Below, piece after piece: positions 53,866 to 62,755 of a stretch of DNA of 64,000 bases. The notes beneath the pieces are model-generated. The model was not told the DNA's origin. It was given only the letters and a program-made list of their open reading frames with translations, and made no database searches. The stretch's first letter is position 1. Each line of letters opens with the position of its first letter. Source of the DNA: Neoroseomonas terrae (GTDB lineage: Bacteria > Pseudomonadota > Alphaproteobacteria > Acetobacterales > Acetobacteraceae); assembly GCF_018129025.1 (NCBI RefSeq), contig NZ_JAAEDI010000006.1, positions 124,001-188,000 on the forward strand. The letters run 5' to 3'. The position numbers and the translations under genes were made by a program.

Positions 53866-54663
53866 TCAACTCGGATCCTGCGGCTTCGGCGCCATCCACC
53901 GCGCGGCGAGGATCGAGACCTCGTAGAGCAGGATCAGCGGCACGGCGAGGCCGATCTGGCTGATGATGTCGGGCGGCGTCAGCACGGCAGCCACCACGAA
54001 CATGATGACGATCGCGTAGCGTCGCCCCTTGCGCAGCGACTCCACGTTCAGGATGCCGACCCGGCAGAGCAGCGTCAGCAGCACCGGAAGCTGGAAGGCG
54101 ATCCCGAAGGCCAGGATCATGTGCATGACCAGCGAGAGGTACTCGCTGACCTTCGGCAGCAGATCGACGGAGGCGCCGTCCCAGCCCCCCGGCGGAGTCG
54201 CGAAGCCGGCCAGGAAGCGCCAGGCCAGCGGGAAGATGAAGTAGTAGGCGAGCGCCGCCCCCAGCAGGAACAGGAAGGGGGAGGAGACCAGGAAGGGCAG
54301 GATCGCCCGCTTCTCGCTGCGGTACAGGCCGGGGGCGACGAACAGCCAAAGCTGCGTCGCCCACATCGGGAAGGACAGGAACACCGCGCCGAAGAACGCC
54401 ACCTTCAGGTAGGTGACGAACGCCTCCAGCAGATGGGTGAAGATCAGCCGCGGGTTGGAATGGCCGAGATCGCGCATCACCTGGATCAGCGGCTCGGCCA
54501 GGAAGAAGTAGATCGGCTCGGCGAAATAATAGCAGCCGGCGAAGGCGATCAGGAAGGCAGCGACGGACCAGAGCAGCCGCGCGCGCAGCTCCTTCAGGTG
54601 ATCCATCAACGGCATCGCCTTGTCGTGGATCGGATCGTCGTCTTCGGTCGTTTCGGTCGCCAA
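53866..54663 (-). CDS. tatC: Sec-independent translocase subunit TatC
   Basis: A 265-aa TatC, the receptor for twin-arginine signal peptides. Six helices are visible; conserved features are MDHLKELRARLLWSVAAF at the N-terminus, the cytoplasmic FLAEPLIQVM, and SPFLFLLGAALAYYFIFPLA. Translation probably begins with TTG at 54663, 12 bp after the tatB stop; the ATG at 54615 begins closer to the conserved part and is an alternative. The many Tat-like leaders in this window would be its clients. Confidence 0.95.
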   Translation of the reverse strand: MATETTEDDDPIHDKAMPLMDHLKELRARLLWSVAAFLIAFAGCYYFAEPIYFFLAEPLIQVMRDLGHSNPRLIFTHLLEAFVTYLKVAFFGAVFLSFPMWATQLWLFVAPGLYRSEKRAILPFLVSSPFLFLLGAALAYYFIFPLAWRFLAGFATPPGGWDGASVDLLPKVSEYLSLVMHMILAFGIAFQLPVLLTLLCRVGILNVESLRKGRRYAIVIMFVVAAVLTPPDIISQIGLAVPLILLYEVSILAARWMAPKPQDPS

Positions 54664-54675
54664 GGAAGCGGTCGC

Positions 54676-55254
54676 CTACACGCTCGGGTTGGTGGGGGCC
54701 GGCCGTGGCGGCTCGGGCTGGTGCGCCGGCAGCGGCTGCGGCACGGCGGCGACCGGCGTCGCCGGGGCCGGTGCAGCCTCGGTCGGCGGCACGAAGGCCG
54801 GTGCGGGCGGGGGTGCCGGCAGCGGGGGCGGCGGGGCCGGCGGGGCCGCCCAGCGCGCGACGTCGGGCGGCACGAAGGCCGGTGCGTTTTCCGGCACCGG
54901 CGGCGGTTCATAGGCAGGCGGCGGGGTGTAGCTGCCGCCGGGGATCATCGGATCCTCGAACGCCTTGCGCACCGAACCGTCGGAATCGACCGCCTTGGTG
55001 ATCTGCCCCTTGATGTCGAAGGACCGGATCTCGCTGATCGTGTTGCGGACGTCAGCGATCTGGTTGCGCACGTCCTCGAGCTTGGCCTCACGGACCAGCT
55101 CATCGGCCTGCTGCTGGAACTCGGCGACCTTGCGGCGCAGGGACTGGATACCCTTCGCAATGCCCTTGATGGCATCGGGCAGGTCCCTGGGCCCGATGAC
55201 GACGAGCGCCACCACCGCGATCAAGGCGATCTCTGACCAATCGAGCCCTAGCAT
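54676..55254 (-). CDS. tatB: Sec-independent translocase subunit TatB
   Basis: A 192-aa TatB. MLGLDWSEIALIAVVALVVI is the membrane helix, followed by GPRDLPDAIKGI and a long amphipathic/coiled region. A Pro-rich tail of about 90 residues (PPPAYEPPPVPEN and similar) is much longer than in most homologues. It lies directly before tatC. The start at 55254 has AGGA 5 nt upstream; an ATG-less extension upstream is not needed. Confidence 0.93.
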   Translation of the reverse strand: MLGLDWSEIALIAVVALVVIGPRDLPDAIKGIAKGIQSLRRKVAEFQQQADELVREAKLEDVRNQIADVRNTISEIRSFDIKGQITKAVDSDGSVRKAFEDPMIPGGSYTPPPAYEPPPVPENAPAFVPPDVARWAAPPAPPPPLPAPPPAPAFVPPTEAAPAPATPVAAVPQPLPAHQPEPPRPAPTNPSV

Positions 55255-55340
55255 GCGTTCCTTGTCCCTCGGCGCCACTGCCGGCGGGGGACGCCCCGTT
55301 AGCAGGAAGCCGGCATCTCGCCAATGCGGCGCACTGATAT

Positions 55341-56387
55341 CTAGGGTGCCTCGGGCGGAAAGACGAAGGCCCGTTCGGGATCGATCGCCACCGTTACACG
55401 TTCGCCGCGCGACAGGCGCCGCCCGGCCGGCAGGCGCGCGTGCAGCCGAAGCACCCCCCCTGCCCCGTCCGGCAGCGCAAGATGTACCAGCGTGGTGGCC
55501 CCCAACATACGGCAGGCCTCGACCTCCGCCTGATGGGCGGCAGCCGTGCCGATCTGGAGCCCTTCCGGCCGCACCAGGACCTCGACCGCAGCCCCCTCAG
55601 GCTGGCCCGCGGCCGGCAAGGCGCCGATCGCCGTCGTCGCCTGACCGCCGCGCACCCGGCTCGGCAGCCGGTTCACCTCGCCAAGGAAGGTCGCGACGTA
55701 GCGGTCGGTCGGTCCGAAATACAGCGCCTCCGGCGGGCCGAGCTGCAAAATGCGCCCTTCCCGCATCAGCGCGATGCGGTCGCCCATGAACATCGCCTCC
55801 TCGGCATCATGGGTCACCAGCAGGGTCGCGATCCCCGCGTTCTGGAGAACGTGCAGTGTATCGTCGCGAACCTGCTCCCGCAGCCGGGCGTCCAGGCTGG
55901 CGAATGCCTCGTCCAGCAGCAGCACCGCCGGGCGCGGCGCCAGCGCTCGGGCCAGCGCCACGCGCTGCTGCTGCCCGCCCGACAGCATGTGCGGATAGGC
56001 ATCCCGATAGGTGTCGAGTCCGACGAGGGCCAGCGCCTCGCTCACCCTCGGGGCGCGTTCCGCACGCGAGGCGAAGCGCAGCCCGAATGCGACGTTCTCG
56101 GCGACGCTCAGATGCGGGAACAGCGCGTAGTCCTGGAAGACGAAGCCGACCCCACGCCGTTCCGGCGGCACCTCCCGGCCCGGCTTGGCCATCACCTGGC
56201 CGCCCAGTTCGATCCGCCCGGCCTGCAACGGCTCAAGCCCCGCGGCGAGGCGCAGCAGCGTCGTCTTGCCGCAGCCCGAGGCACCGAGCAGGCAGACGAT
56301 CTCGCCTGGCGCAACCGACAGGCCGATGCCGCGCAGAACTGGCAGATCACCGTAGGCGTGGTGGATATCGTGGAATTCCAGGGTCAC
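55341..56387 (-). CDS. Iron(III)/spermidine-type ABC transporter ATPase
   Basis: A 348-aa ABC ATPase of the FbpC/PotA class. Walker A LGASGCGKTTLLRLAAG, Q-loop FVFQDYALFPHLS, signature LSGGQQQRVALARAL, Walker B VLLLDEAFASLD and the H-loop VTHDAEEAM are complete. The C-terminal TOBE-like domain (VLVRPEGLQIG) is that of polyamine/iron importers. It starts with GTG preceded by CAGGAACA. No permease or binding protein gene is beside it. It occupies the place between scpB and tatB where tatA is normally found. Confidence 0.93.
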   Translation of the reverse strand: MTLEFHDIHHAYGDLPVLRGIGLSVAPGEIVCLLGASGCGKTTLLRLAAGLEPLQAGRIELGGQVMAKPGREVPPERRGVGFVFQDYALFPHLSVAENVAFGLRFASRAERAPRVSEALALVGLDTYRDAYPHMLSGGQQQRVALARALAPRPAVLLLDEAFASLDARLREQVRDDTLHVLQNAGIATLLVTHDAEEAMFMGDRIALMREGRILQLGPPEALYFGPTDRYVATFLGEVNRLPSRVRGGQATTAIGALPAAGQPEGAAVEVLVRPEGLQIGTAAAHQAEVEACRMLGATTLVHLALPDGAGGVLRLHARLPAGRRLSRGERVTVAIDPERAFVFPPEAP

Positions 56388-56502
56388 TGTTCCTGTCCTT
56401 GGACAGCGTGGGCCGGCCCGTTGGCCGGGATGCCTCCGCGCCGGGACGTGGCGCATCGGTCGCAATCGGAGCAGGCCGCGCGGTGGCGCAGAGAGCCGAT
56501 GG

Positions 56503-57507
56503 TCACGGCGCAGGCGTAGGCGGCGTATCCTCGCCCTCCGCGGCCTCGGGTTCGGGCTCGGCTGCCGTTTCCTCGCTTCCCTCGACCGCGGGGCCCGGCG
56601 CGCCTGGCGTGTCGTCGCGCTCCGTGACAGCCGGCTCGGACGCCAGCGATGCATCCGCGGCGCTGGGTTCCGCGGCGGGCGGCGCCCGTCCCGGCGCGGC
56701 GGCCGGGCCGAGCGGCAGCGCCGGTCCGGTCTCGGCCGTCACCAGTTCCTCCTTGCGGGGCAGGTCCGACAGCGCCTTCAGCGCGAACTGCTCCAGGAAC
56801 TTCGGCGTCGTGCCCCACAGGGTTGGCCGGCCTGGTACCTCTCGACGGCCGCGCGGGGCCACCAGGCCGAGTTCCAGAAGCGCCTCCAGCGTCGTCTGGG
56901 CCAGCGCGGCGCCGCGAATCTCCTCAATCTCGCCGCGGGTGCAGGGCTGGTGGTAGGCGATGATGGACAGCGCCTCCATCGCCGCGCGCGGCAGGCGCCG
57001 CGGCGCCTGGACCACCTTCGTCAGCCGTGCCGCGAGATCCGGCGCCGTGCGGAACGCCCAGCCACCGGCGACCTCGGCCAGCACCACGCCGCGGCCCTCG
57101 CAGGCCTCCGCGAGCGCCGCCATGACCGTGCCGGCGGTCAGCTCTTCGGGCAGGATGGCGCCCAGCATCGCCGCGGTCACGGGCCGGTCGGAGGCGAAGA
57201 CCAGCGCCTCCGCCAGCCGCACGGCGGCGGCCAGCAGGTCGGGGTCCAGGCCCGCATCCTCAGGCGGAGCGTCCTGCCCTTGGCTGTCCGCGGGGGCATC
57301 ATCCTCGCGAGGCGCCGAAGCCGCGGCATCATCGGCCGGCTCCTGCCCCGCGGTCGTGGCGGGGCCTGCCTCGGCCGGCGCGCCCGCTTCGCCGCCGTCT
57401 GCAGCAGCTTCGTCCCGCGGGACAGCGCCCTCCGCCCCGGCCCCCGTCATCGTGTCCTCGGCCGGCCCATGCTGGGGCGGCTCCGGCGCCTCAGGCTGGT
57501 TGGTCAT
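56503..57507 (-). CDS. scpB: Segregation and condensation protein B
   Basis: A 334-aa ScpB, the winged-helix partner of SMC-ScpA condensin. The conserved core is residues 90-255: LAAAVRLAEALVFASDRPV, then ALSIIAYHQPCTRGEIEEIRG and RPTLWGTTPKFLEQFAL. Unusually, about 85 acidic Ala/Glu/Asp/Pro residues precede it and about 80 follow, roughly doubling the protein. The start overlaps scpA by 17 bp. Confidence 0.93.
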   Translation of the reverse strand: MTNQPEAPEPPQHGPAEDTMTGAGAEGAVPRDEAAADGGEAGAPAEAGPATTAGQEPADDAAASAPREDDAPADSQGQDAPPEDAGLDPDLLAAAVRLAEALVFASDRPVTAAMLGAILPEELTAGTVMAALAEACEGRGVVLAEVAGGWAFRTAPDLAARLTKVVQAPRRLPRAAMEALSIIAYHQPCTRGEIEEIRGAALAQTTLEALLELGLVAPRGRREVPGRPTLWGTTPKFLEQFALKALSDLPRKEELVTAETGPALPLGPAAAPGRAPPAAEPSAADASLASEPAVTERDDTPGAPGPAVEGSEETAAEPEPEAAEGEDTPPTPAP

Positions 57508-58249
57508 CCGCGGCACCCTCCTCGGTCCGGCGGCGCACCATGATGGGCCCGAAGGCCTCGTCCTGGCGGATCTCGATCCCGCCGCCGCGCGCCATCTCCA
57601 GCCCCGCCACCAGCGTGCTGGCAAGGGCGGCGCGACGTTCCACCGGATCGAGGATGGTATCGGGCAGGAAGCCCTGCAACACGGACCAGGACGGCAGCGC
57701 GCCGACCAGCCGGGTCAGCCGTTCCAGCGCCTCCTGCACCGTGAACAGCTTGCGCGGTTTGGGTCGGTAGGGCCGCTTCGCCAGCGCCCGCCGCCGCGCC
57801 GCGACATAGGCCTGGAGCAGCGACGGCAGGTCGGCATGCAGCCCCGACCGATCCTCGACCCGCAGGCTTTCCGGCGCGCCGCGGGCGAAGACGTCATGCC
57901 CCAGCCAGGGCCGCCGGTTCAGCCACAGGGAGGCCGCGCGCATCCGTTCCAGTTCGACCAGCCGCTCGGCGAGCTGTTCGGCGAGCACCTCGGCATCCTC
58001 GCCCTCGGCTTCCTCGGGCGGTACCAGCAGGCGGGATTTCAGCCAGGCCAGCCAGGCCGCCATCACCAGCCAGTCGGCCGCCAGTTCCAGCCGCACCTGC
58101 CGCGCGCCCTCAATGACCGCGAGATATTGGTCCACCAGCGCGACGATCGAGATCTTCGCGATATCGACCTTCTGCGACCGCGCGAGTTCCAGCAGCAGGT
58201 CGAGCGGCCCCTCGAACCCGTCCAGCGTCAGGTGCAGCGATTCGCTCAC
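57491..58249 (-). CDS. scpA: Segregation and condensation protein A
   Basis: A 252-aa ScpA, the kleisin of the SMC condensin complex. HLTLDGFEGPLDLLLELARSQ and ADWLVMAAWLAWLKSRLLVP are the N-terminal signatures; the C-terminal winged helix (FTVQEALERLTRLVGALPSW) is present. It starts with GTG overlapping the stop of the site-2 protease gene (GTGA), and overlaps scpB. Confidence 0.96.
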   Translation of the reverse strand: MSESLHLTLDGFEGPLDLLLELARSQKVDIAKISIVALVDQYLAVIEGARQVRLELAADWLVMAAWLAWLKSRLLVPPEEAEGEDAEVLAEQLAERLVELERMRAASLWLNRRPWLGHDVFARGAPESLRVEDRSGLHADLPSLLQAYVAARRRALAKRPYRPKPRKLFTVQEALERLTRLVGALPSWSVLQGFLPDTILDPVERRAALASTLVAGLEMARGGGIEIRQDEAFGPIMVRRRTEEGAADDQPA

Positions 58250-58953
58250 CGTCCGTCCTCATGGCCCGTGATGGCGACCACGAACTCGAAGGCCGGCTGG
58301 ACGACCTCGCGCAGGAAGATGTCCATCGGGTTCCAGGACGGGATCGCCATCGGCAGGATGAACAGGCCCAGCAGCACGATCATGATGCCGTAGGGCTCGA
58401 GGCGCGCCACCGCCATGGCCGGGCCGCGCGGCAGGATGCCGACCAGGATGCGCCCGCCATCCAGCGGCGGCAGCGGCAGCAGGTTGAACAGGCCGAGCAC
58501 CAGGTTCGTCAGCACGGACAGCACGCATATCCGCGCCAGGAACCAGGCCAGGTCGGGACCCAGCAGATTCTCGCCCGCGACTACCAGATGCACCAGCAGC
58601 GCCGCCGCGACCGCCAGCGCGGCATTCATCGCCGGCCCGGCCGCGGCGACCAGGACCATGCCCCAGCGCGGATTGCGCAGCCGCCAGATATCGACCGGCA
58701 CCGGCTTGGCCCAGCCGAACACCCCCTGCACATGCCCGATCGCGAGCAATTGCCCGGCCACCATGACGCCGGGCAGGATCAGCGTGCCGACCGGATCGAC
58801 ATGACGCAGCGGGTTGATGCTGATCCGCCCGGCGCGCTTCGCCGTGTCGTCGCCCAGCCACAGGGCGGCATAGCCATGCGCGGCCTCATGCAGCGTGATG
58901 GCGAGCACGGCGGCGATCACCGCCGCCGCCACCTCCGGCAACCAGTCGGGCAT
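58246..58953 (-). CDS. Site-2 protease family zinc metalloprotease
   Basis: A 235-aa M50-type intramembrane protease. ITLHEAAHGYAALWLGD holds the HExxH-like zinc motif (HEAAH) in a membrane helix, GRISINPLRHVDPVGTLILP follows, and LFNLLPLPPLDGGRILVGIL supplies the third ligand Asp. About six helices. It overlaps nagZ (ATGA) and scpA (GTGA), so it belongs to the same operon. Its substrate is unknown; it could release a membrane-bound regulator. Confidence 0.92.
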   Translation of the reverse strand: MPDWLPEVAAAVIAAVLAITLHEAAHGYAALWLGDDTAKRAGRISINPLRHVDPVGTLILPGVMVAGQLLAIGHVQGVFGWAKPVPVDIWRLRNPRWGMVLVAAAGPAMNAALAVAAALLVHLVVAGENLLGPDLAWFLARICVLSVLTNLVLGLFNLLPLPPLDGGRILVGILPRGPAMAVARLEPYGIMIVLLGLFILPMAIPSWNPMDIFLREVVQPAFEFVVAITGHEDGR

Positions 58954-59984
58954 CAGGCGGGCCGCGCGGTCGGGTCGTCGCCGGGGGCCGCCGCGGCCAG
59001 GGCACCGAGCGCGGCATCGCGCAGCGCGCGCAATGCCTCCGGGCGCCGAAAATGGAATGCCTCGGAAGCCGCACGCGCCTGCGCCAGCCGCTCCGCGGTC
59101 CGGTCGGTCAGCGGCGGGCAAGCCGACAGCAGCGCAGCCGTATCCGAAAGCCGTCCCGTGCAGTGCAACACCACGTCGCAGCCGGCGGCGAGCGCCGCGC
59201 CGGCCAGATCGTTCGACGCACCGTCCAGCGCGCCCATCGCCAAATCATCCGTCACCAGAACGCCCTCGAACCCAATCTCGCCACGGATGACGTCCCTGAT
59301 CACCGCAGGGGAGATGGTGGCGGGCAGCGCCCGATCCCAGGCTTCATAGAGCACGTGGGCGGTCATCGCCCAAGCGCCGGACCCAGCCAGGGCGCGGAAG
59401 GGCGCGATGTCGGCCGCGAGGTCGGCCGCCGCGGCCGCGACGCGCGGCAGTTCATGATGGCTGTCGGCCAGCGCCCGTCCATGGCCGGGGATGTGCTTGA
59501 TCACCGGTATCGTCCCCGCCGCCTGCAACCCGGCGACGAAGGCCGCGCCGAGCCGGGCGACCGTGGCGGGGTCCCCGCCGAAGGCTCGGTCACCGATCAC
59601 GCCATGGGCGCCGGGCAGCCGCAGGTCCAGCACAGGCGCGCAGACCACGTCCAGCCCCGCCTGCCGGCAGGTGCGGCCAAGAAGCTCCGCATTGGCGCGC
59701 AGCGCAGCCTCGGACGCGTGCTCAAAGGCGGCGGCGGCCGGGAAGCGCTCCCAGTGCGGCGGCTTCAGCCGGGCGACGCGGCCGCCTTCCTGGTCCACCA
59801 GGATCGGCGCCTCGGCGCCCAGGATGTCCCGGATCTCCCCGGTCAGCGCGCGGAGTTGCTCGGGATCGGCCACGTTGCGCGCGAACAGGATGGTGCCGAC
59901 CGGCCGGCGGTCACGCAGCAGCGCGGCTTCCTCGGCCGTCAGCCGCGGCCCGGACAGGCCGATGATCGCCGCGCGGGGGGTCAC
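58953..59984 (-). CDS. nagZ: Beta-N-acetylhexosaminidase
   Basis: A 343-aa NagZ, glycoside hydrolase family 3, which removes GlcNAc from anhydro-muropeptides during peptidoglycan recycling in the cytoplasm. ILVDQEGGRVARLKPPHW is the substrate-binding segment, VIKHIPGHGRALADSHHELP holds the His of the catalytic His-Asp pair, and GVLVTDDLAMGAL the nucleophile Asp. It starts with GTG, 10 bp after the SPOR gene. Confidence 0.95.
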   Translation of the reverse strand: MTPRAAIIGLSGPRLTAEEAALLRDRRPVGTILFARNVADPEQLRALTGEIRDILGAEAPILVDQEGGRVARLKPPHWERFPAAAAFEHASEAALRANAELLGRTCRQAGLDVVCAPVLDLRLPGAHGVIGDRAFGGDPATVARLGAAFVAGLQAAGTIPVIKHIPGHGRALADSHHELPRVAAAAADLAADIAPFRALAGSGAWAMTAHVLYEAWDRALPATISPAVIRDVIRGEIGFEGVLVTDDLAMGALDGASNDLAGAALAAGCDVVLHCTGRLSDTAALLSACPPLTDRTAERLAQARAASEAFHFRRPEALRALRDAALGALAAAAPGDDPTARPA

Positions 59985-59994
59985 GGCAGGATCG

Positions 59995-60738
59995 TCAGCG
60001 GACGACGACGCAGGGAATGCGCTGCTCGCGGGCCTGCTCGCAGAAGGCCCGCGCGGCGGTCACGTCGGCGAAGCCACCGGTGCGCAGGCGAAACAGGGTG
60101 GATTGCCCTTCCCGCTCGAACCGCACGACCTGCGGGCGGAACTCACCAAGCAGGTCGGCATGCCGTCGCGCCAGCCGGTCCCATTCGCCCCGCGCCGATT
60201 CCTCCGAGGTCAACGCGCCCAGCTGCACCCGTACCCGGCCATTCGGCGTCGGCGCAGGGCGCACGGCTGCGGCGGGAGCCGGTGCCTCGGCCACCTGCGG
60301 CGCGGCAGGCGCCGGCGCAGGCTCCGTCCCTGCCGGCGCCGGCGCCTGCGACGTCAGCGGAAGCTGCACGGGTGCCGGCCGCGGCGCCGGCTGTGCCACC
60401 TGGGCACGCAGCGCATCGAGGCTTGGGGCCTCCGGCTCCGGCGCGAGTCGCGCGCCGGGCGGCTGCGCAGTGCTGCCGCGGCTGCGCTCGAAGATCAGCT
60501 CGTCCTGGTTCGGCACACGCAGCCCGCCGGGATCGTCGGGCCGCACCTTGAAGGGCCGCGGGTCAGCCTCGATCAGCGGTACCGAGCGCGGCCCGCCGCT
60601 CGAGGTCATCCCCCACCACGCTGCCCCGCCCAGCAGCAAAACCCCTGCCATGCCGCCGCCGAAGGCGAGCATCCGCCAGGGCGATCCCCCATCATCCTCG
60701 CGCCGCACGCGATAGGACGGCACCGGTACATCTGTCAC
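59995..60738 (-). CDS. SPOR-domain membrane protein
   Basis: A 247-aa protein. A single helix (MLAFGGGMAGVLLLGGAAWW) anchors it; a long Pro/Ala linker leads to a C-terminal SPOR domain (RVRVQLGALTSEESARGEW, FRLRTGGFADVTAARAFCEQA), which binds denuded glycan strands at the division site. The GTG start at 60738 has a GGGGGG site; an ATG six codons earlier (60756) is the alternative. It sits between argS and nagZ, as in many alphaproteobacteria. Confidence 0.9.
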   Translation of the reverse strand: MTDVPVPSYRVRREDDGGSPWRMLAFGGGMAGVLLLGGAAWWGMTSSGGPRSVPLIEADPRPFKVRPDDPGGLRVPNQDELIFERSRGSTAQPPGARLAPEPEAPSLDALRAQVAQPAPRPAPVQLPLTSQAPAPAGTEPAPAPAAPQVAEAPAPAAAVRPAPTPNGRVRVQLGALTSEESARGEWDRLARRHADLLGEFRPQVVRFEREGQSTLFRLRTGGFADVTAARAFCEQAREQRIPCVVVR

Positions 60739-60778
60739 GCCCCACCCCCCTTGCATCCCTCGGGCCGTGGGCAGCCCG

Positions 60779-62626
60779 TCAACGCATCTCGTTCACCGGC
60801 GTCACCCCCATGACGCCGAGGCCCGACCGGATCACCGTCGCGGTCGCTGCGACGAGGGCCAGCCGGGCCCGAGTCGCGACAGGATCCTCCTCGCGGATGA
60901 ACCGCAGCGTCGAATCGTCGCGACCGCGGTTCCACAGTACATGAAAGTCCCCCGCCAAGTCCCCCAGATAGAACGCGATTCGGTGGGGCTCACGCGCAGT
61001 TGCGGCGGCCTCGACCATCCGCGGCCAGGCGGCGATGCGCCGGATCAGCGCCATTTCGGCCCCGTCGGTCAGTGCCGCGAGCGACACCGCGCCAAGGCCG
61101 GCCGTCAGCGCGGGGTCCATCGCCTCCGCCTGCCGCAGCACCGAGCAGCAGCGGGCATGGGCGTACTGCACGTAGAAGACCGGGTTGTCGCGAGACTGCT
61201 CGACCACGCGGTCGAGGTCGAATTCCATCTGTGCGTCGGATTTGCGCGTCAGCATGGTGAAGCGCACCGCGTCGCGGCCGACCTCCTCGATCAGGTCGCG
61301 CAGCGTGATGTAGGTGCCGGCGCGCTTCGACATGCGCACGGGCTCGCCGCCCTTCAGCACATGGACGATCTGGCACAGCACGATCTCCAGCGGCACGCGG
61401 CCATCCGAGACCGCCTTCACCGCCGCCGTCATGCGCGGCACGTAGCCGCCGTGGTCGGCGCCCCAGACGTCGATCAGCAACTGCTCGCCGCGCCCGACCT
61501 TATCGGCGTGATAGGCGATGTCGTTCGCGAAATACGTGTTCGAGCCATCCGATTTGCGCAGCGGCCGATCCACGTCGTCGCCGAAATCGGTCGCGCGGAA
61601 CAGCGTCTGCGGACGCGGCTCCCAATCATCGGGCGTCTTGCCCTTGGGCGGTTCCAGCACGCCCTCATAGATCAGCCCCTTGCGTTCAAGGAGCGAAACG
61701 GCCCCCTCCACCGCGCCAGCCTCAACCATCGCGCGCTCGGACCGGAACACGTCCTGCGCCACGCCCAGCATCGCCAGGTCCTCGCGGATCGCGACCATCA
61801 TCATCGCCACCGCCGTCTCGCGGCAGGTGTCGATCCACGATGTCTTCACGAGCCAGCCGCGTTCCAGCGCGGGGCCGAAGGCCGACATCGTCTCCTCCGG
61901 CGGCAGCTCGGACGCGCCGACCTCGCGCGGCATCAGTGTGTCCCCGAAGCGCTCGGCCAGCGCCTCCCCCACCGCGACGAGGTAGTCGCCGCGATACTGC
62001 AGTGCCACGCCGAAGCGCCGCTCGGCGTTCTCGGCGTTCCACGCATCGGCGTCCATGGTGACGGTGCGGACATACCGCCAATAGGTCGCCCAGCCGAGCG
62101 CCTGCACCTGATTGCCGGCGTCGTTGATGTAGTACTCCTTGGTGACCGCCCAGCCCGCCTTCTTCATCAGGTTGGCGAGCGCATCGCCGACGACGGCGCC
62201 GCGGCAGTGCCCGACATGCATCGGCCCGGTCGGGTTCGCGGAAACGTACTCGACATTCGCCCGCACGCCCCCGCCAAGGCGGCTGTCGCCATAGGCGGTG
62301 CCGGCTTTCAGCACGGTCGAGACCTGGCCACGCAGGAAGTTCTCATCCAGCCGCAGGTTCACGAAGCCCGGGCCGGCCGGCGTCGCCTCAGTCACCATCG
62401 GCAGCGCCAGAAGCCGTTCCGCCAGCGCAGCGGCAAGCTTCGGCGGCGGCATCCGCGCCGGCTTTGCGGCGACGAGCGCGGCATTCGTCGCCATGTCGCC
62501 ATGCGCCGGGTCGCGCGGCGGCTCGACCTGCACGCGGGCCAGCGCCTCGGCCGGCAGGTCGGGTAGCAGGGCCGCGAGCAGGCCGCGCACCTCCTGCGTC
62601 AGCAGGGTGAAGATGTTCTCGGTCAT
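60779..62626 (-). CDS. argS: Arginyl-tRNA synthetase
   Basis: A 615-aa class I Arg[22 protein letters not shown] contains the HIGH motif (HVGH), [13 protein letters not shown] the KMSK motif. The N-terminal Add1-type domain (residues 1-95) recognises the tRNA elbow and the C-terminal DALR domain the anticodon. It is about 130 bp from dgt and probably opens the minus-strand run towards serS. Confidence 0.97.
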   Translation of the reverse strand: MTENIFTLLTQEVRGLLAALLPDLPAEALARVQVEPPRDPAHGDMATNAALVAAKPARMPPPKLAAALAERLLALPMVTEATPAGPGFVNLRLDENFLRGQVSTVLKAGTAYGDSRLGGGVRANVEYVSANPTGPMHVGHCRGAVVGDALANLMKKAGWAVTKEYYINDAGNQVQALGWATYWRYVRTVTMDADAWNAENAERRFGVALQYRGDYLVAVGEALAERFGDTLMPREVGASELPPEETMSAFGPALERGWLVKTSWIDTCRETAVAMMMVAIREDLAMLGVAQDVFRSERAMVEAGAVEGAVSLLERKGLIYEGVLEPPKGKTPDDWEPRPQTLFRATDFGDDVDRPLRKSDGSNTYFANDIAYHADKVGRGEQLLIDVWGADHGGYVPRMTAAVKAVSDGRVPLEIVLCQIVHVLKGGEPVRMSKRAGTYITLRDLIEEVGRDAVRFTMLTRKSDAQMEFDLDRVVEQSRDNPVFYVQYAHARCCSVLRQAEAMDPALTAGLGAVSLAALTDGAEMALIRRIAAWPRMVEAAATAREPHRIAFYLGDLAGDFHVLWNRGRDDSTLRFIREEDPVATRARLALVAATATVIRSGLGVMGVTPVNEMR

Positions 62627-62755
62627 CGGGTACTCGGCTGGAACGTGCGAAGGCTATACGACAAGCCCGCGCGGGCGCGTAGCCACCCCGTCACGGAACG
62701 CGGCGGCCGATCCGGGGTGATAGCGCGCAATCCTGAGTTCCGCCGAGGAAAGGCT

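Noticed and set aside
54676-55254. Calling this gene tatA instead of tatB
   Set aside because: The protein is long with a long amphipathic region and tail and sits directly before tatC; TatA proteins are usually under 100 residues.
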